A stretch of 64,000 nucleotides of DNA from Domibacillus indicus (GCF_000970685.1 NZ_LAJB01000007.1:1-64000); one strand, 5' to 3'. Shown: positions 29,691-37,815, counted from the stretch's first letter. The notes: generated from the letters alone by a model not told the origin. Program-made: numbers and translations.

Positions 29691-29798
29691 AATTGTACGT
29701 AAACCGTATTCGATAACTGGCTGGCATAGTGTTTTTTTCACCTTAGCCCCTTTAGCTTTGCGTCACTATTTTTTAATAGTTTTGCCCGTTCGTACAAT
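29691..29798 (-). promoter_or_regulatory. c-di-GMP-I (GEMM) riboswitch candidate 1
   Basis: Read on the minus strand: ACGGGCAAAAC, a small hairpin, TGACGCAAAGCTAAAGG, GGCTAAGG, a second hairpin (GGTG-A7-CACT), then ATGCCAGCCAGTTATCGAA. This is the known GEMM-I order, with GACGCAAAGC and TGCCAGCC hallmarks. Outer bases TTGTACG and CGTACAA can close it. It controls the small ORF and antitoxin downstream. Confidence 0.75.
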
Positions 29799-30034
29799 AG
29801 TTGGATGCACTTTATATATCGGCCTATATACCTATTTTGTTAAGCTTAAACTTATGGCAAATTGCTGCTTTCAACTCCTTTTAAATCATATCTGTTTTAT
29901 ATTATCTTTTTCTATTCTTTTTAATATAATAAAAAGCAAACAGGAGGAGTATCCCGTTTGCTTTGTTTTGATGCTTAAATAAGCGCTCTATCCTCTTATA
30001 ATATTATTAATAGTGCTTTTCCGATTGGCACCTG

Positions 30035-30358
30035 TTACTTTTCATTTTTATTTTCAAAAATGGCCTGAAGTTTATTTTCCGCCTCTTGGATATTCATAGA
30101 GAGGCCAGTTAAAAAAGCCAGCATGTTATCTTTTTCCGATAGCTTTTTCATCGTTTGAAAAACAACAGGTTTATGTTCTTTCAGCAAAGTCATTATTTCA
30201 ATAGCCGGCAATACATCTTTTTGGGTATTTCCTCTTAAAAAAGAGCGCAAAAATCTTACATAAATAAAAGTTGAATCTACGCTGTCTGGATAGTTTTTTA
30301 ACAAAATAAAAAATTTCTCAATATGTGACCTTACTTCATTCATTTCCTTCCGCATCAC
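30035..30358 (-). CDS. Unknown protein under c-di-GMP riboswitch
   Basis: A 107-residue, all-helical, soluble protein (ends IQEAENKLQAIFENK). No family recognised. GTG at 30358 or ATG at 30355, after AAAGGCGG. It is the only gene between a GEMM-I aptamer and the next riboswitch unit, so its expression is expected to depend on c-di-GMP and, through the promoter, perhaps on Spo0A. Confidence 0.65.
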   Translation of the reverse strand: MMRKEMNEVRSHIEKFFILLKNYPDSVDSTFIYVRFLRSFLRGNTQKDVLPAIEIMTLLKEHKPVVFQTMKKLSEKDNMLAFLTGLSMNIQEAENKLQAIFENKNEK

Positions 30359-30402
30359 TGTCCGCCTTTCATCATTCTTAGACCAAATACGGAGGTACTT
30401 CC

Positions 30403-30495
30403 CTATTTGGCAGCCCGGCTGCCGTAACTCAATAAATAAATGAATGTTAGGCCCGTGGCTTTGCGTCCTTCCCTTTCGGATAAGTTTGCCTTTAT
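30403..30495 (-). promoter_or_regulatory. c-di-GMP-I (GEMM) riboswitch candidate 2
   Basis: Minus strand: AAGGCAAACTTATCC-GAAA-GGGAAGGACGCAAAGCCACGGGCCTAA, a long P3 hairpin loop, then CGGCAGCCGGGCTGCCAAA. All GEMM-I hallmarks are present, including the GAAA tetraloop. A hairpin CCAAATA..TATTTGG immediately follows and may be the expression platform. Confidence 0.9.
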
Positions 30496-30505
30496 CATTG
30501 TATTT

Positions 30506-30534
30506 ATTAAATCATGTCGAATCGTGTCGGTCAA
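30506..30534 (-). promoter_or_regulatory. Promoter with tandem Spo0A boxes
   Basis: On the minus strand TTGACC, 17 nt, TTTAAT; a start near 30499 puts the GEMM aptamer at the 5' end of the RNA. Within the spacer the plus strand reads TGTCGAA (30515-30521) and TGTCGGT (30525-30531), two Spo0A-box-like repeats 10 bp apart. Spo0A~P binding there would be expected to repress. Confidence 0.6.
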
Positions 30535-30693
30535 TGAAAAATTACTTACTCTCAGTTTTAAAAATCAGACCATTATTCCTATTGATCATAACAAGCGAAT
30601 GCGTTTTTTAATTCAAAATAACTAAACATCTTTAGAGAATATGAGAAAAAGCTGCTCCTGTCCTTTTTCTATGAAATCATTAATGCTTCAGCA

Positions 30694-30719
30694 GCCGGAT
30701 AATTTCTTCCGGCTTTTTT
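30694..30719 (+). terminator. Orphan terminator with CTCCT-containing upstream RNA
   Basis: Stem GCCGGA/TCCGGC followed by six T. No gene precedes it; about 45 nt upstream is GCTGCTCCTGTCC. No clear promoter of the shared class was seen for this unit. Confidence 0.5.
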
Positions 30720-30753
30720 GCATACATCATTTTTTGCAGCATATACCTTTATT

Positions 30754-30811
30754 GGTGGTAAGTGTGAAAAGGGATCTGCCAATGGACAGCCAGGACAGCC
30801 TGGCTTTTTTT
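30754..30811 (+). ncRNA. Candidate small RNA unit D
   Basis: Short gene-free unit: GCATA (30720-30724), 14 nt, GCATATACCT as putative promoter, about 60 nt of sequence and a terminator AGCCAGG/CCTGGCT plus T7. Promoter match is weaker than in the sister units. Confidence 0.4.
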
Positions 30812-30852
30812 ATTTCTTGTTTAAAATTTTATTAAGCGGAGATACTGGTAGT

Positions 30853-30922
30853 GTGAGTTTAATACTCAACTCCTTACAGTCGAAGTCTTCTTTCAGCCAG
30901 AGTCTCCTCTGGCTGTTTTTTT
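30853..30922 (+). ncRNA. Candidate small RNA unit A (CUCCU type)
   Basis: Promoter-like GTTTA (30819-30823), 14 nt, GGAGATACTG (30838-30847). The expected RNA starts with hairpin GAGT-TTAAT-ACTC, then ACTCCTTACAGTCGAAGTC, then terminator CAGCCAGAG..CTCTGGCTG plus T7. Closely similar to unit B at 59975 and, in the core, to unit E at 39394. ACTCCT could pair with Shine-Dalgarno sequences. Confidence 0.55.
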
Positions 30923-30969
30923 ATGCTTGCATTTCTTCATTGCAGCTTCCAGCCGAAAATTCTTTTATT

Positions 30970-31539
30970 TCAGCCAGTTCTCTTTCGGAACCCAGCCCAG
31001 CAAGCGACAACTAGTCCTCCTGCTGTACCCGTCAGCAAATCCGTCATCGTATCCTTGTTTTTGTCTTCTACCATAAAGCCTGTAACAGCCCCGATAAATT
31101 CAGCGCTTTCCCATAATATGTTAATAGTCATTGCAAATGAAAAAACGAATAAAAAAATCATCCATCGTGAAATTCCTTTTTCCAGGGCATTTGGCAGAAG
31201 AATATTATAAATAGCTATGCCAATAAAGGCCGTATAAGCACTGCCGAAAAAATGAAGCACTGTATCCCACCAGCGGAAACGATTATAAAAGCCGAGAATG
31301 GCACCCAGAATGAATGTACAAAATAAGAAAAGGTAGTAACCGATGATCAAAGAAAGGCTGAACCGAATTTTTCTAAGAAATAAAAGAAAAACAGGCAGTA
31401 CACTGAACAAAATTCTGCCCAGTGCATCCGGCCAGGTGGCAGAAAAGTCTCCCTTTGTGATGTCTTGGATAAAAACGGCGGCCATTACGACTACAAACGT
31501 TATGCTTAAAAATAAAATCATTTTCTTTTTCAAATGCAT
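30970..31539 (-). CDS. DUF2238/VanZ-like membrane protein
   Basis: A 189-residue protein with six spans. Seen: RWWDTVLHFFGSAYTAF in a loop and ILWESAEF with an acidic residue in a late span, as in the YjdF/DUF2238 inner-membrane family. The start is taken as the ATG at 31539, which overlaps the stop of a leader ORF (TGATG); it has no ribosome binding site of its own. Function unknown. Confidence 0.65.
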   Translation of the reverse strand: MHLKKKMILFLSITFVVVMAAVFIQDITKGDFSATWPDALGRILFSVLPVFLLFLRKIRFSLSLIIGYYLFLFCTFILGAILGFYNRFRWWDTVLHFFGSAYTAFIGIAIYNILLPNALEKGISRWMIFLFVFSFAMTINILWESAEFIGAVTGFMVEDKNKDTMTDLLTGTAGGLVVACWAGFRKRTG

Positions 31540-31601
31540 CACCATCTAAAACAGTTTTTTATTAGCATATCCAATAAAAACTGTTTCAACTCAATAATCA
31601 A
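31539..31601 (-). CDS. Possible leader peptide coupled to DUF2238 gene
   Basis: TTG start 4 nt after AAAGGAGG, 20 codons, stop overlapping the next ATG. The RNA also holds an inverted repeat of AAACAGTTTTT(T)ATT (31550-31588). Looks like translational coupling or a leader-controlled gene. Confidence 0.4.
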   Translation of the reverse strand: MIIELKQFLLDMLIKNCFRW

Positions 31602-31646
31602 AGTGCCTCCTTTCTCTTTATTCCCCTTTGAATGTATAAAGAAAGA

Positions 31647-31805
31647 TCAAGAAGGTTCATCTCTGCGTTTGCGAGGCGCTATCTCATAGCTGGTGATTAC
31701 GACCCTGGTGCCCGTATGGCGAGACAGAATTTCTTCCATAACTGCCTTCACTTTTTCTGCTTTCTCCGGCGTGAAATCAACAGGCTCGAGGATAGGCTTC
31801 TTCAT
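31647..31805 (-). CDS. Small unknown protein
   Basis: A 52-residue protein: MKKPILEPVDFTPEKAEKVK then a basic tail PRKRRDEPS. ATG at 31805 with AAAGGCGG upstream. No family recognised. Confidence 0.5.
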   Translation of the reverse strand: MKKPILEPVDFTPEKAEKVKAVMEEILSRHTGTRVVITSYEIAPRKRRDEPS

Positions 31806-32056
31806 TACATGACCGCCTTTCATAGCTGTAATGCTTATAACTATGCCTCTCTTTATGCCGGTATGGCTGGACAAACATTTTAAATTGAATTAGTCCTTTT
31901 TCGCCAGATTACCTTATAAAATAAAAGGAGGTCTATCTTGATAAGAAATTCCTGACAGCGCATGTATGTTCACTGCCTGTTAATTGACGCAACTGTATTA
32001 CTCGCTTTCTTGAATTGCGCTTGAAAGCAATTAACTCTTGATACCGAGGTGAAAAA

Positions 32057-33526
32057 ATGAAAGCTGCTCTTTATATACGTGTATCAACGGAGGAACAGGC
32101 GCAGCATGGCTATTCACTCGCTGCCCAGGAAGAAAAGCTGAGTGCCTATGCACTCTCCCAGGACTGGGAAATTGTCCAGGTTTATCGGGATGAAGGCCGC
32201 TCAGCGAAGGATTTAAAACGCGAACAACTGCAGCGGATGCTGACGGATTTAAAAGACGGACTGTTTGACGTCGTTCTTGTCTATCGTCTCGATCGTCTCA
32301 CCCGCTCCGTTCTGGATCTGTACGAGCTGCTTAATATTTTTGATCAGTATGGCGTGAAATTCAAGTCTGCCACAGAGGTTTATGACACCACTACAGCGAT
32401 CGGGCGCTTGTTTATCACACTTGTAGCCGCCCTGGCACAATGGGAACGCGAGAACCTCGCTGAGCGTGTTAAATTCGGTATGCTGAAGAAAGCCAGCCTG
32501 GGTGAATGGATGGGCGGAATTGTTCCGTATGGATATACGTTAGAGGGCAGCTCTTTTCGCATCATTAAGCATGAAGCAGATATTGTCAAAAAAATTTTTA
32601 AAATGGCAAAATCAAAAGGTATGGATGCCATTTCCAAATCACTTAATGCAGAGAACTGCCGCACGAGAAAAGGCTTTAATTGGAGCGGATTCACTGTACA
32701 CTATATTTTAAGGAATCCAGTCTACACAGGGCGCTTCCGCTATAATGAAGGCAGCGGAAAAACGGACCGGCCGCTGGAGGATCAGCGTATTTTTGAAAGT
32801 GAGCTGATTGATCCTATTGTCACGGAAAACGAATTCTGGGAGGTACAAAAAATATTGGACGCGCGAAAAAGTAAGAAAGGAAAAGCATTGACCGGCAAAT
32901 ATTATTTCACCTCTGTTCTCCTATGTGGAAAGTGCGGCGCCTCTATGACTGGAACTGCTTATAAGTATAAAGAAAAAAATGGAGAGACAAGGGTTACGAA
33001 GTATTATCGGTGTTCCAATAAAATAAAGTCCGGGGACTGCGCCATGCCCCAGATACAAGAAAGCCGGTTAGCAGAAGAAATAATACGGACTTTCAACGAT
33101 TTAACCGAAAACTGGTTTTCAAAACCGCAGGCCAAACAAATTGCGGATTCAAACGCTGACAGAAAAGCTGCTGCCAGGGAACTTGATAACGTGAAAAAAA
33201 CGATCAATAAATACAAATTAATGTTCATCAATGATTTGATTGACATGGAAGAGTTAAATAATCAGCTGGCTGCTTTGAAAATAAAGCAGAAAAATCTGGA
33301 AGAAGGATGGAGCAGGGTGCCTGATCAGGACGATACAGCCAAACTATCTCCTGGGGAATTAGAAAACATGATTTATCATTTTAAAGCTGTCTGGGATATT
33401 GCAGATGATGAAGAACGAAAAAAATTAATCACGTCCATTTTTTCGGAAATTGTCATTGATGCCAGAGTGAAATCTCCCTGTGGACCGGGCACATCCAAGC
33501 ATTTTTGGATCGTTAGTGCGAAATAG
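32057..33526 (+). CDS. Large serine recombinase
   Basis: A 489-residue site-specific recombinase: N-terminal resolvase domain (YIRVSTEEQ with Ser nucleophile, YRLDRLTRS), recombinase domain (YTLEGSSFRI.. and the NWSGFTVHYILRNPVYTGRF segment), zinc ribbon CGKCGASM..CSNK..C, and a C-terminal coiled coil. This type integrates phages and mobile elements. No other phage gene adjoins it. Its 3' end abuts a truncated IDEAL-domain gene, marking one edge of the inserted DNA. Confidence 0.92.
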   Translation: MKAALYIRVSTEEQAQHGYSLAAQEEKLSAYALSQDWEIVQVYRDEGRSAKDLKREQLQRMLTDLKDGLFDVVLVYRLDRLTRSVLDLYELLNIFDQYGVKFKSATEVYDTTTAIGRLFITLVAALAQWERENLAERVKFGMLKKASLGEWMGGIVPYGYTLEGSSFRIIKHEADIVKKIFKMAKSKGMDAISKSLNAENCRTRKGFNWSGFTVHYILRNPVYTGRFRYNEGSGKTDRPLEDQRIFESELIDPIVTENEFWEVQKILDARKSKKGKALTGKYYFTSVLLCGKCGASMTGTAYKYKEKNGETRVTKYYRCSNKIKSGDCAMPQIQESRLAEEIIRTFNDLTENWFSKPQAKQIADSNADRKAAARELDNVKKTINKYKLMFINDLIDMEELNNQLAALKIKQKNLEEGWSRVPDQDDTAKLSPGELENMIYHFKAVWDIADDEERKKLITSIFSEIVIDARVKSPCGPGTSKHFWIVSAK

Positions 33527-33796
33527 CTGAATCAGCAGGGTATACCTGCTTTTACCCCTGATAGGGAGGTCAATCATGGCGTCCCAATCTTCTTTGGCCA
33601 GGGTCAGTCCCACCGCCATTACTTTTTTTGTTTCTACAACCTCTAGAACTGGTTTAATGGCTGTTATCCGTTTGTCCAAATACTTAGACACTTGTACAAT
33701 GTACACTTCATTCCGCAGTCTGGAAAAGTCGCGGATAAATCCAATAATCCGTTCCTGCCCATTTGCAATAATAACCCAGTCACCGGGTTTGAGCAT
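33425..33796 (-). pseudogene. IDEAL-domain gene truncated by recombinase element
   Basis: The first about 80 residues are clearly a real protein (KPGDWVIIANGQERIIGF; ..KEDWDAMIDL, the start of an IDEAL motif), with GGGGGG upstream of ATG 33796. At about 33560 the IDEAL motif breaks off and the frame runs on antisense into the recombinase gene. The complete relative at 38746-39063 shows the missing end (IDLALATRDKQWFEQL). The natural C-terminus was not found to the left. Confidence 0.65.
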
Positions 33797-33916
33797 ATGT
33801 CCCCCCTCCTCGCCGCTACTGCTATTAATATTAGATGCAATTAGCCGGCTGAATGCGCTTCTTTTTAACAGTAATTTTGCTTCTTCTGCTTGAATTTCTT
33901 TATTGATTCCTTATAA

Positions 33917-33958
33917 AAAATACTATCTCCACCAGGGACTTCTCAGCGGAGACAGCAT
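33917..33958 (-). terminator. Imperfect terminator of YjcQ-like gene
   Basis: Imperfect stem GCTGTCTCC/GGAGATAGT followed on the minus strand by six T. Confidence 0.55.
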
Positions 33959-33987
33959 TTTTCCAATAAAAAGAGTATGGTGTTTGA

Positions 33988-34242
33988 TTATTCTTCTGGC
34001 CCGGTATTTTTTTCAAGAAACTCATAACCGGATACTGTAACTGAACATTCATCCTCAATTGTATAGCCAGTCACTTCTTTTGTTTCGTCTGCACGGTTTA
34101 CAGTAATTCCTGTAGCAAGATTATTGGAATCAAGAAAGTGAAGAGCTTCTCCAAACAATTCAAGGCTGTCATTTCCCTGTTCAGGCTTGCTGCCATTTTT
34201 GATTTCAGTCAATACTTGTAATGCCCGTTTTTCTATTTGCAT
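33988..34242 (-). CDS. YjcQ-like winged-helix protein
   Basis: An 84-residue protein with the YjcQ pattern: an N-terminal helix ending ..VLTEIKNGSKP, a helix EALHFLDSNNLATGI and a C-terminal VTVSGYEFLEKN resembling (T/S)xxGxxYLEEN. Function unknown. Start follows a weak GGAAG site. Confidence 0.5.
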   Translation of the reverse strand: MQIEKRALQVLTEIKNGSKPEQGNDSLELFGEALHFLDSNNLATGITVNRADETKEVTGYTIEDECSVTVSGYEFLEKNTGPEE

Positions 34243-34463
34243 AACTGGTCACTTCCTTTTTCTTTTTCAGTATCATCCTTTTCCCTTTTTGCTGTAATGT
34301 ATGCTTTTTTTTATAAATTTTGAATTTTACATATAGTGTTTTAATTCAAATAAATTTTTGCTTATTAAGCATCACTGTTTTAAAAAGAGTGTTTAATAAG
34401 TGACGAAATGGCAGAATTTGCGGTATTTACTTACAGAGCAAATATACTCCTGGCTGCTTTACG

Positions 34464-35054
34464 TCAGGCTGCCAGTTCAAACATCGGATAAACACTGGAA
34501 TCAGCTGCAATATGCTCAGGGTAAATAAAACCTCCTTCATCACGAGGAAACGAGATGCCTATTTGCTGGAAGCACTGGTCGACAAATTCTGAACAAATAT
34601 ATTGGTCGTTATCCTCGTGCCGGCCAATCCCAAGCTTAATCCGGGTCAAAATTTTAATTAATTCCGCCTGGTTATAATCCTGATTGAGCAAGTCGATTGC
34701 TTTGCCCATCATATTTTTTAAAAGGGACCGGTCAAAAGAAGAAGATATCAGCTGTTCATGACGGGCAATATAAAGCGAGCCTTTATACTTTTTTCCGGTG
34801 TTTTCGTAATTTGATACGTATTGCAGAAGCGGAATAATCCGGACACCGGTACCTTCCACGCTCTCGAATACAAGAGTCCGGTTATGCCATTTAAACAAAA
34901 AAGCAACATGGCTTATAAAAGAATTAGAGGCTTTTTTAATGAATTCACTGATTAAATACGTACCGCTGCAAAGTAAAAGATCCCCTGTTTGAATACTTTT
35001 CACTGCCTGTTCATAATGAACGGGATTAATTTCCTGGAATTTTTTTGTCCCCAT
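34464..35054 (-). CDS. YiiX/NlpC-P60-like cysteine hydrolase
   Basis: A 196-residue protein of the permuted papain type: TGDLLLCSG near the start, ISHVAFLFKW carrying the catalytic His, and QYICSEFVDQCF carrying the catalytic Cys. Such enzymes hydrolyse peptide, amide or lipid substrates at the cell envelope. Start at 35054 follows a run of eight G. No signal peptide, so it is cytoplasmic or spore-associated. Confidence 0.75.
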   Translation of the reverse strand: MGTKKFQEINPVHYEQAVKSIQTGDLLLCSGTYLISEFIKKASNSFISHVAFLFKWHNRTLVFESVEGTGVRIIPLLQYVSNYENTGKKYKGSLYIARHEQLISSSFDRSLLKNMMGKAIDLLNQDYNQAELIKILTRIKLGIGRHEDNDQYICSEFVDQCFQQIGISFPRDEGGFIYPEHIAADSSVYPMFELAA

Positions 35055-35288
35055 TTCTCTTCCCCCCCCTGAACACCTCATTACACAATATGCTTTCTTT
35101 GCTGAGTCGTTATTAACAAAGCCTGCCTGTCCAGGAAGTGGTTTTTTTCTCAGCATACTCTGGCATACAGAAGACGGGAAAGCGAATTCAAGCGCAGAAG
35201 AAAGTGCCGGGGATATGGGCAGGGTCTTTTCTTATTGCATTTTTTATTCTCTTATCATTATTGGAACAGTCATTGATTTTAGTTCTCA

Positions 35289-35321
35289 TTAAAAAAACCA
35301 GAGCGGGAATGCTCTGGTTTT
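35289..35321 (-). terminator. Terminator of cotJABC
   Basis: Stem AACCAGAGC/GCTCTGGTT with T7 on the minus strand, directly after cotJC. Confidence 0.85.
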
Positions 35322-35326
35322 GTTCA

Positions 35327-35896
35327 TTAAAAAACTTTTTTCCGGTTCTGATCCTCTTTTAACATCTCCACTGCTTCACGAAAGCGCTGTGAATGAACAA
35401 CTTCCCGTTCTCTTAAAAAACGAAGTGAATCGTTTAAATCCGGGTCGTCTGACAGGTCAATAATCCATTGATAAGTCGCTCTTGCTTTTTCTTCCGCTGC
35501 AATATCTTCATATAAATCAGCAATTGGATCTCCTTTGGCCTGTATATAAGCAGCTGTAAATGGCACCCCTGCTGCATTATTATAAAAAAGGGCACTGTCA
35601 TGGCTGACATAATGCTCGGCCAATCCCGCATCGCGGAGCTGCTGGGGAGTCGCGTCTTTTGTCAGCTTATAAATCATCGTTGCAATCATTTCCAGATGGG
35701 CAAATTCTTCTGTGGCAATATCGTTTAAAAGCCCAATTACCTTATCCGGAATGGTGTACCGCTGATTCATATACCGAAGAGCCGCCGCCAGCTCTCCGTC
35801 TGCCCCTCCGTACTGCTCCATTAAATACTTTGCCAGCGTTGGATTACACGTACTGACTTTGACTGGATATTGCAGTTTTTTCTCGTAGATCCACAT
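35327..35896 (-). CDS. cotJC: Spore coat protein CotJC, manganese-catalase-like
   Basis: A 189-residue ferritin-like protein. Metal ligands are visible in GELAAALRY, EEFAHLEMIATM and the later EEKARATYQW and EREVVHSQRF helices. CotJC is a coat component related to Mn catalase. Third gene of cotJABC, 24 nt after cotJB. Confidence 0.93.
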   Translation of the reverse strand: MWIYEKKLQYPVKVSTCNPTLAKYLMEQYGGADGELAAALRYMNQRYTIPDKVIGLLNDIATEEFAHLEMIATMIYKLTKDATPQQLRDAGLAEHYVSHDSALFYNNAAGVPFTAAYIQAKGDPIADLYEDIAAEEKARATYQWIIDLSDDPDLNDSLRFLREREVVHSQRFREAVEMLKEDQNRKKVF

Positions 35897-35920
35897 TCCA
35901 TTTCCACCTTTTCTGCTTTT

Positions 35921-36184
35921 TTAGACCTGCCAGGGCCACGGAGACTCGCCCCATGTCCAAACAGTCTGCGAAGGGTTTGGGCTCCCGTGCTGCAATGGAC
36001 CAAATTGAACTTCAAATGCCTGCTTTAACTGCCTGCTGTGACGGGCAAATTGATTGTGTTGTTCAATTGCCTGCCGGTCAGTCGGGTGTGTGTTTAAGTA
36101 CAGTACTAATTCTAATGCAACGAAATCAGCTGCCTGAATTTCTTCCAGCCTCGTGTAGTACTCCTTAGGAAGAGGTTTAACCAT
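35921..36184 (-). CDS. cotJB: Spore coat protein CotJB
   Basis: An 87-residue protein with the CotJB block YYTRLEEIQAADFVALELVLYLNTHP (given in parts: YYTRLEEIQAADF, ELVLYLNTHP) and the C-terminal WTWGESPWPW. Start at 36184 after AAAGGAGCGGGG; overlaps the end of cotJA by 8 nt. Confidence 0.93.
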   Translation of the reverse strand: MVKPLPKEYYTRLEEIQAADFVALELVLYLNTHPTDRQAIEQHNQFARHSRQLKQAFEVQFGPLQHGSPNPSQTVWTWGESPWPWQV

Positions 36185-36425
36185 GAGTTTTCCCCGCTCC
36201 TTTACGGTAAGGATTATCATAATAATCATAAAGTACTTTCCAGAGTGTCCCTTTCCTTAAAGCATCAGCAGGAGAAAACTGCGGCAGACCCGGCGGCTGG
36301 AAGCCTAAATATAAATTAGGCGGTGTACTGTAATATTTCGTTCCGATAGGTGGACATGGATCAAAAGGGCTGCGAGGCGGGACATACGACTTAACATGAC
36401 TAAAAATCTGCATCTGGCTATTCAC
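36177..36425 (-). CDS. cotJA: Spore coat protein CotJA
   Basis: An 82-residue Pro/Tyr-rich coat protein with YVPPRSPFDPCPPIG and the ALRKGTLW..YDYYDNPY end typical of CotJA. GTG start after GGAGGGG. First gene of the mother-cell coat operon cotJABC. Confidence 0.92.
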   Translation of the reverse strand: MNSQMQIFSHVKSYVPPRSPFDPCPPIGTKYYSTPPNLYLGFQPPGLPQFSPADALRKGTLWKVLYDYYDNPYRKGAGKTHG

Positions 36426-36453
36426 ATTTTCCCCTCCTATCCATCATCCATTT

Positions 36454-36482
36454 TATATATGTTTTGCTGCTGAATATTATGA
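36454..36482 (-). promoter_or_regulatory. Sigma-E-like promoter of cotJ operon
   Basis: Minus strand TCATAAT, 14 nt, CATATATA; resembles the mother-cell sigma-E consensus (KATATT..CATACAHT). In B. subtilis cotJ is sigma-E controlled. Confidence 0.55.
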
Positions 36483-36567
36483 ACCGGGTCCCGGGCTGTT
36501 TAATACGAAAAATAGGTTTTTTCAAGCCGGTTTTGTGGGTATGGCATGCAATAAAGGAGCGATTTTT

Positions 36568-36798
36568 ATGAATATTGATTATCAGCGTCTTTATGAAGAC
36601 TATTTGCTTTCAAAAGAAGAAAAAACCAGACAGCTTGAAATTGATGAATTTGAAGATGAAAAGCAGCACATGGCCAACTGGCTGCAAAAAGTCCGGGGAA
36701 TGACCGTAGAACAGGCCGAAGCCGTAATCGAGCATTCTCCTATCAGAAGCCAGATTGAGCAAGAATACAAAAAAAGAAGCGACTCATCAAGCCGTTAA
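36568..36798 (+). CDS. Small acidic helical protein, unknown
   Basis: A 76-residue, strongly charged helical protein (ILE/Glu/Lys-rich, LSKEEKTRQLEIDEFEDE). ATG at 36568 with AAAGGAG. A GTTTT..GGGTAT pair about 30 nt upstream resembles sigma-B promoters but with long spacing. No family recognised. Confidence 0.6.
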   Translation: MNIDYQRLYEDYLLSKEEKTRQLEIDEFEDEKQHMANWLQKVRGMTVEQAEAVIEHSPIRSQIEQEYKKRSDSSSR

Positions 36799-36905
36799 AA
36801 GAAAAACAGCGATAAGCTGAAACAACCGCCATAAATGTTGATACAAATTGCGGATTCCTTCATTTTCTGTTTCGCTTAACCACTGTCTTTGTTTTCTCAG
36901 CAGCT

Positions 36906-36937
36906 AAAAAAGGAGCCTTTTAAAAGGCTCCTTTTTT
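36906..36937. terminator. Bidirectional terminator
   Basis: Stem AAAAAAGGAGCC/GGCTCCTTTTTT between converging genes. Confidence 0.9.
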
Positions 36938-36960
36938 AGCTGCTTTGTCAGTTGTCTGGA

Positions 36961-37815
36961 TTATTTATCTTTGAGTAAACGGATATCCTCAAATGCCTGA
37001 TGTAAGTTTGCTTTTACGTTTAAATTTTCAACGCTTAAACCAAGCGTGATCATTGTCTGTGCGACTTCAGGGCGTATCCCAGTAATGATTGTCTCCACAC
37101 CGAGAAGCGATAAAGCGTCAATGACTTTAAAAAGCTGGTCTGCTACCATAGTGTCTACAATCTGCACACCGGATACATCAAAGATAAGATGAGTCAGTTT
37201 TAAATTTGTAGCTTGCTGCAAGGTTTTTTCCATCAGCAAACGCGACCGTTCTGTATCAATGTTTCCGATCAGCGGAAGAACCCCGACTCCTTTCAACAGT
37301 GGAACGACAGGCACCGACAGTTCCAGGAAAGCATTTCTTGCATTTTCCAGCGTTTTTTGATGCATTCGAACATATTCCAAACTAAAGTAATAAACTGCGT
37401 GATCTAATAATGGGTCAAATACCGAAATAAGTTTGAAGATAGAAGCGGCAGACAGATTTCTTGCAATAGCCTCTTTCTCCATAGCCTTCCAAATATATGT
37501 ACGGTAATATCTTGTTTCTTTTAAGGCTTCATCCAAAGGGGCACCAAGATCATAAAAATAAGCCCCTGTCTCTTTCCCCCATTCCTCTATTTCGGGGAAT
37601 ATCTTTTGCGAGCCGGATTGTTCCGTTATCCCTGCCCCAAGCAGCTCAATAAATTGAATGCGCATGTCCATTATAGTGGGTTCCAGCCTTTGAAGTTCCT
37701 TTTTTTGCTGTTCGGTTAACATCACGCCAGACATTCTTTTCTCATGAATTAATTGGGCAATTTCCCGTTTCTTTTCAATGATTATATCACCTAATAGCTG
37801 CAATTCATTGACCAT
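36961..37815 (-). CDS. RsbR-type stressosome protein 1 (STAS domain)
   Basis: A 284-residue protein: a helical non-heme-globin-like N-domain (1-150), linker helix, and a C-terminal STAS domain. The segments LPLIGNIDTERSR and DVSGVQIVDTMVADQ contain Thr residues at the positions that RsbT phosphorylates in RsbR paralogs; GIRPEVAQTMITLGL closes the domain. RsbR proteins build the stressosome that controls sigma-B. rsbS, rsbT and sigB are not in this window. Start after GGAGGAGG. Confidence 0.88.
   Translation of the reverse strand: MVNELQLLGDIIIEKKREIAQLIHEKRMSGVMLTEQQKKELQRLEPTIMDMRIQFIELLGAGITEQSGSQKIFPEIEEWGKETGAYFYDLGAPLDEALKETRYYRTYIWKAMEKEAIARNLSAASIFKLISVFDPLLDHAVYYFSLEYVRMHQKTLENARNAFLELSVPVVPLLKGVGVLPLIGNIDTERSRLLMEKTLQQATNLKLTHLIFDVSGVQIVDTMVADQLFKVIDALSLLGVETIITGIRPEVAQTMITLGLSVENLNVKANLHQAFEDIRLLKDK

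Noticed and set aside
29674-29982. 102-codon plus-strand ORF
   Set aside because: Antisense to the riboswitch; no start signal and composition typical of AT-rich noncoding DNA.
32035-33570. Exact core direct repeat for the recombinase element
   Set aside because: The two candidate flanks differ at 5 of 19 bases, and joining them gives a stop in the IDEAL frame, so attachment sites are not annotated as features.
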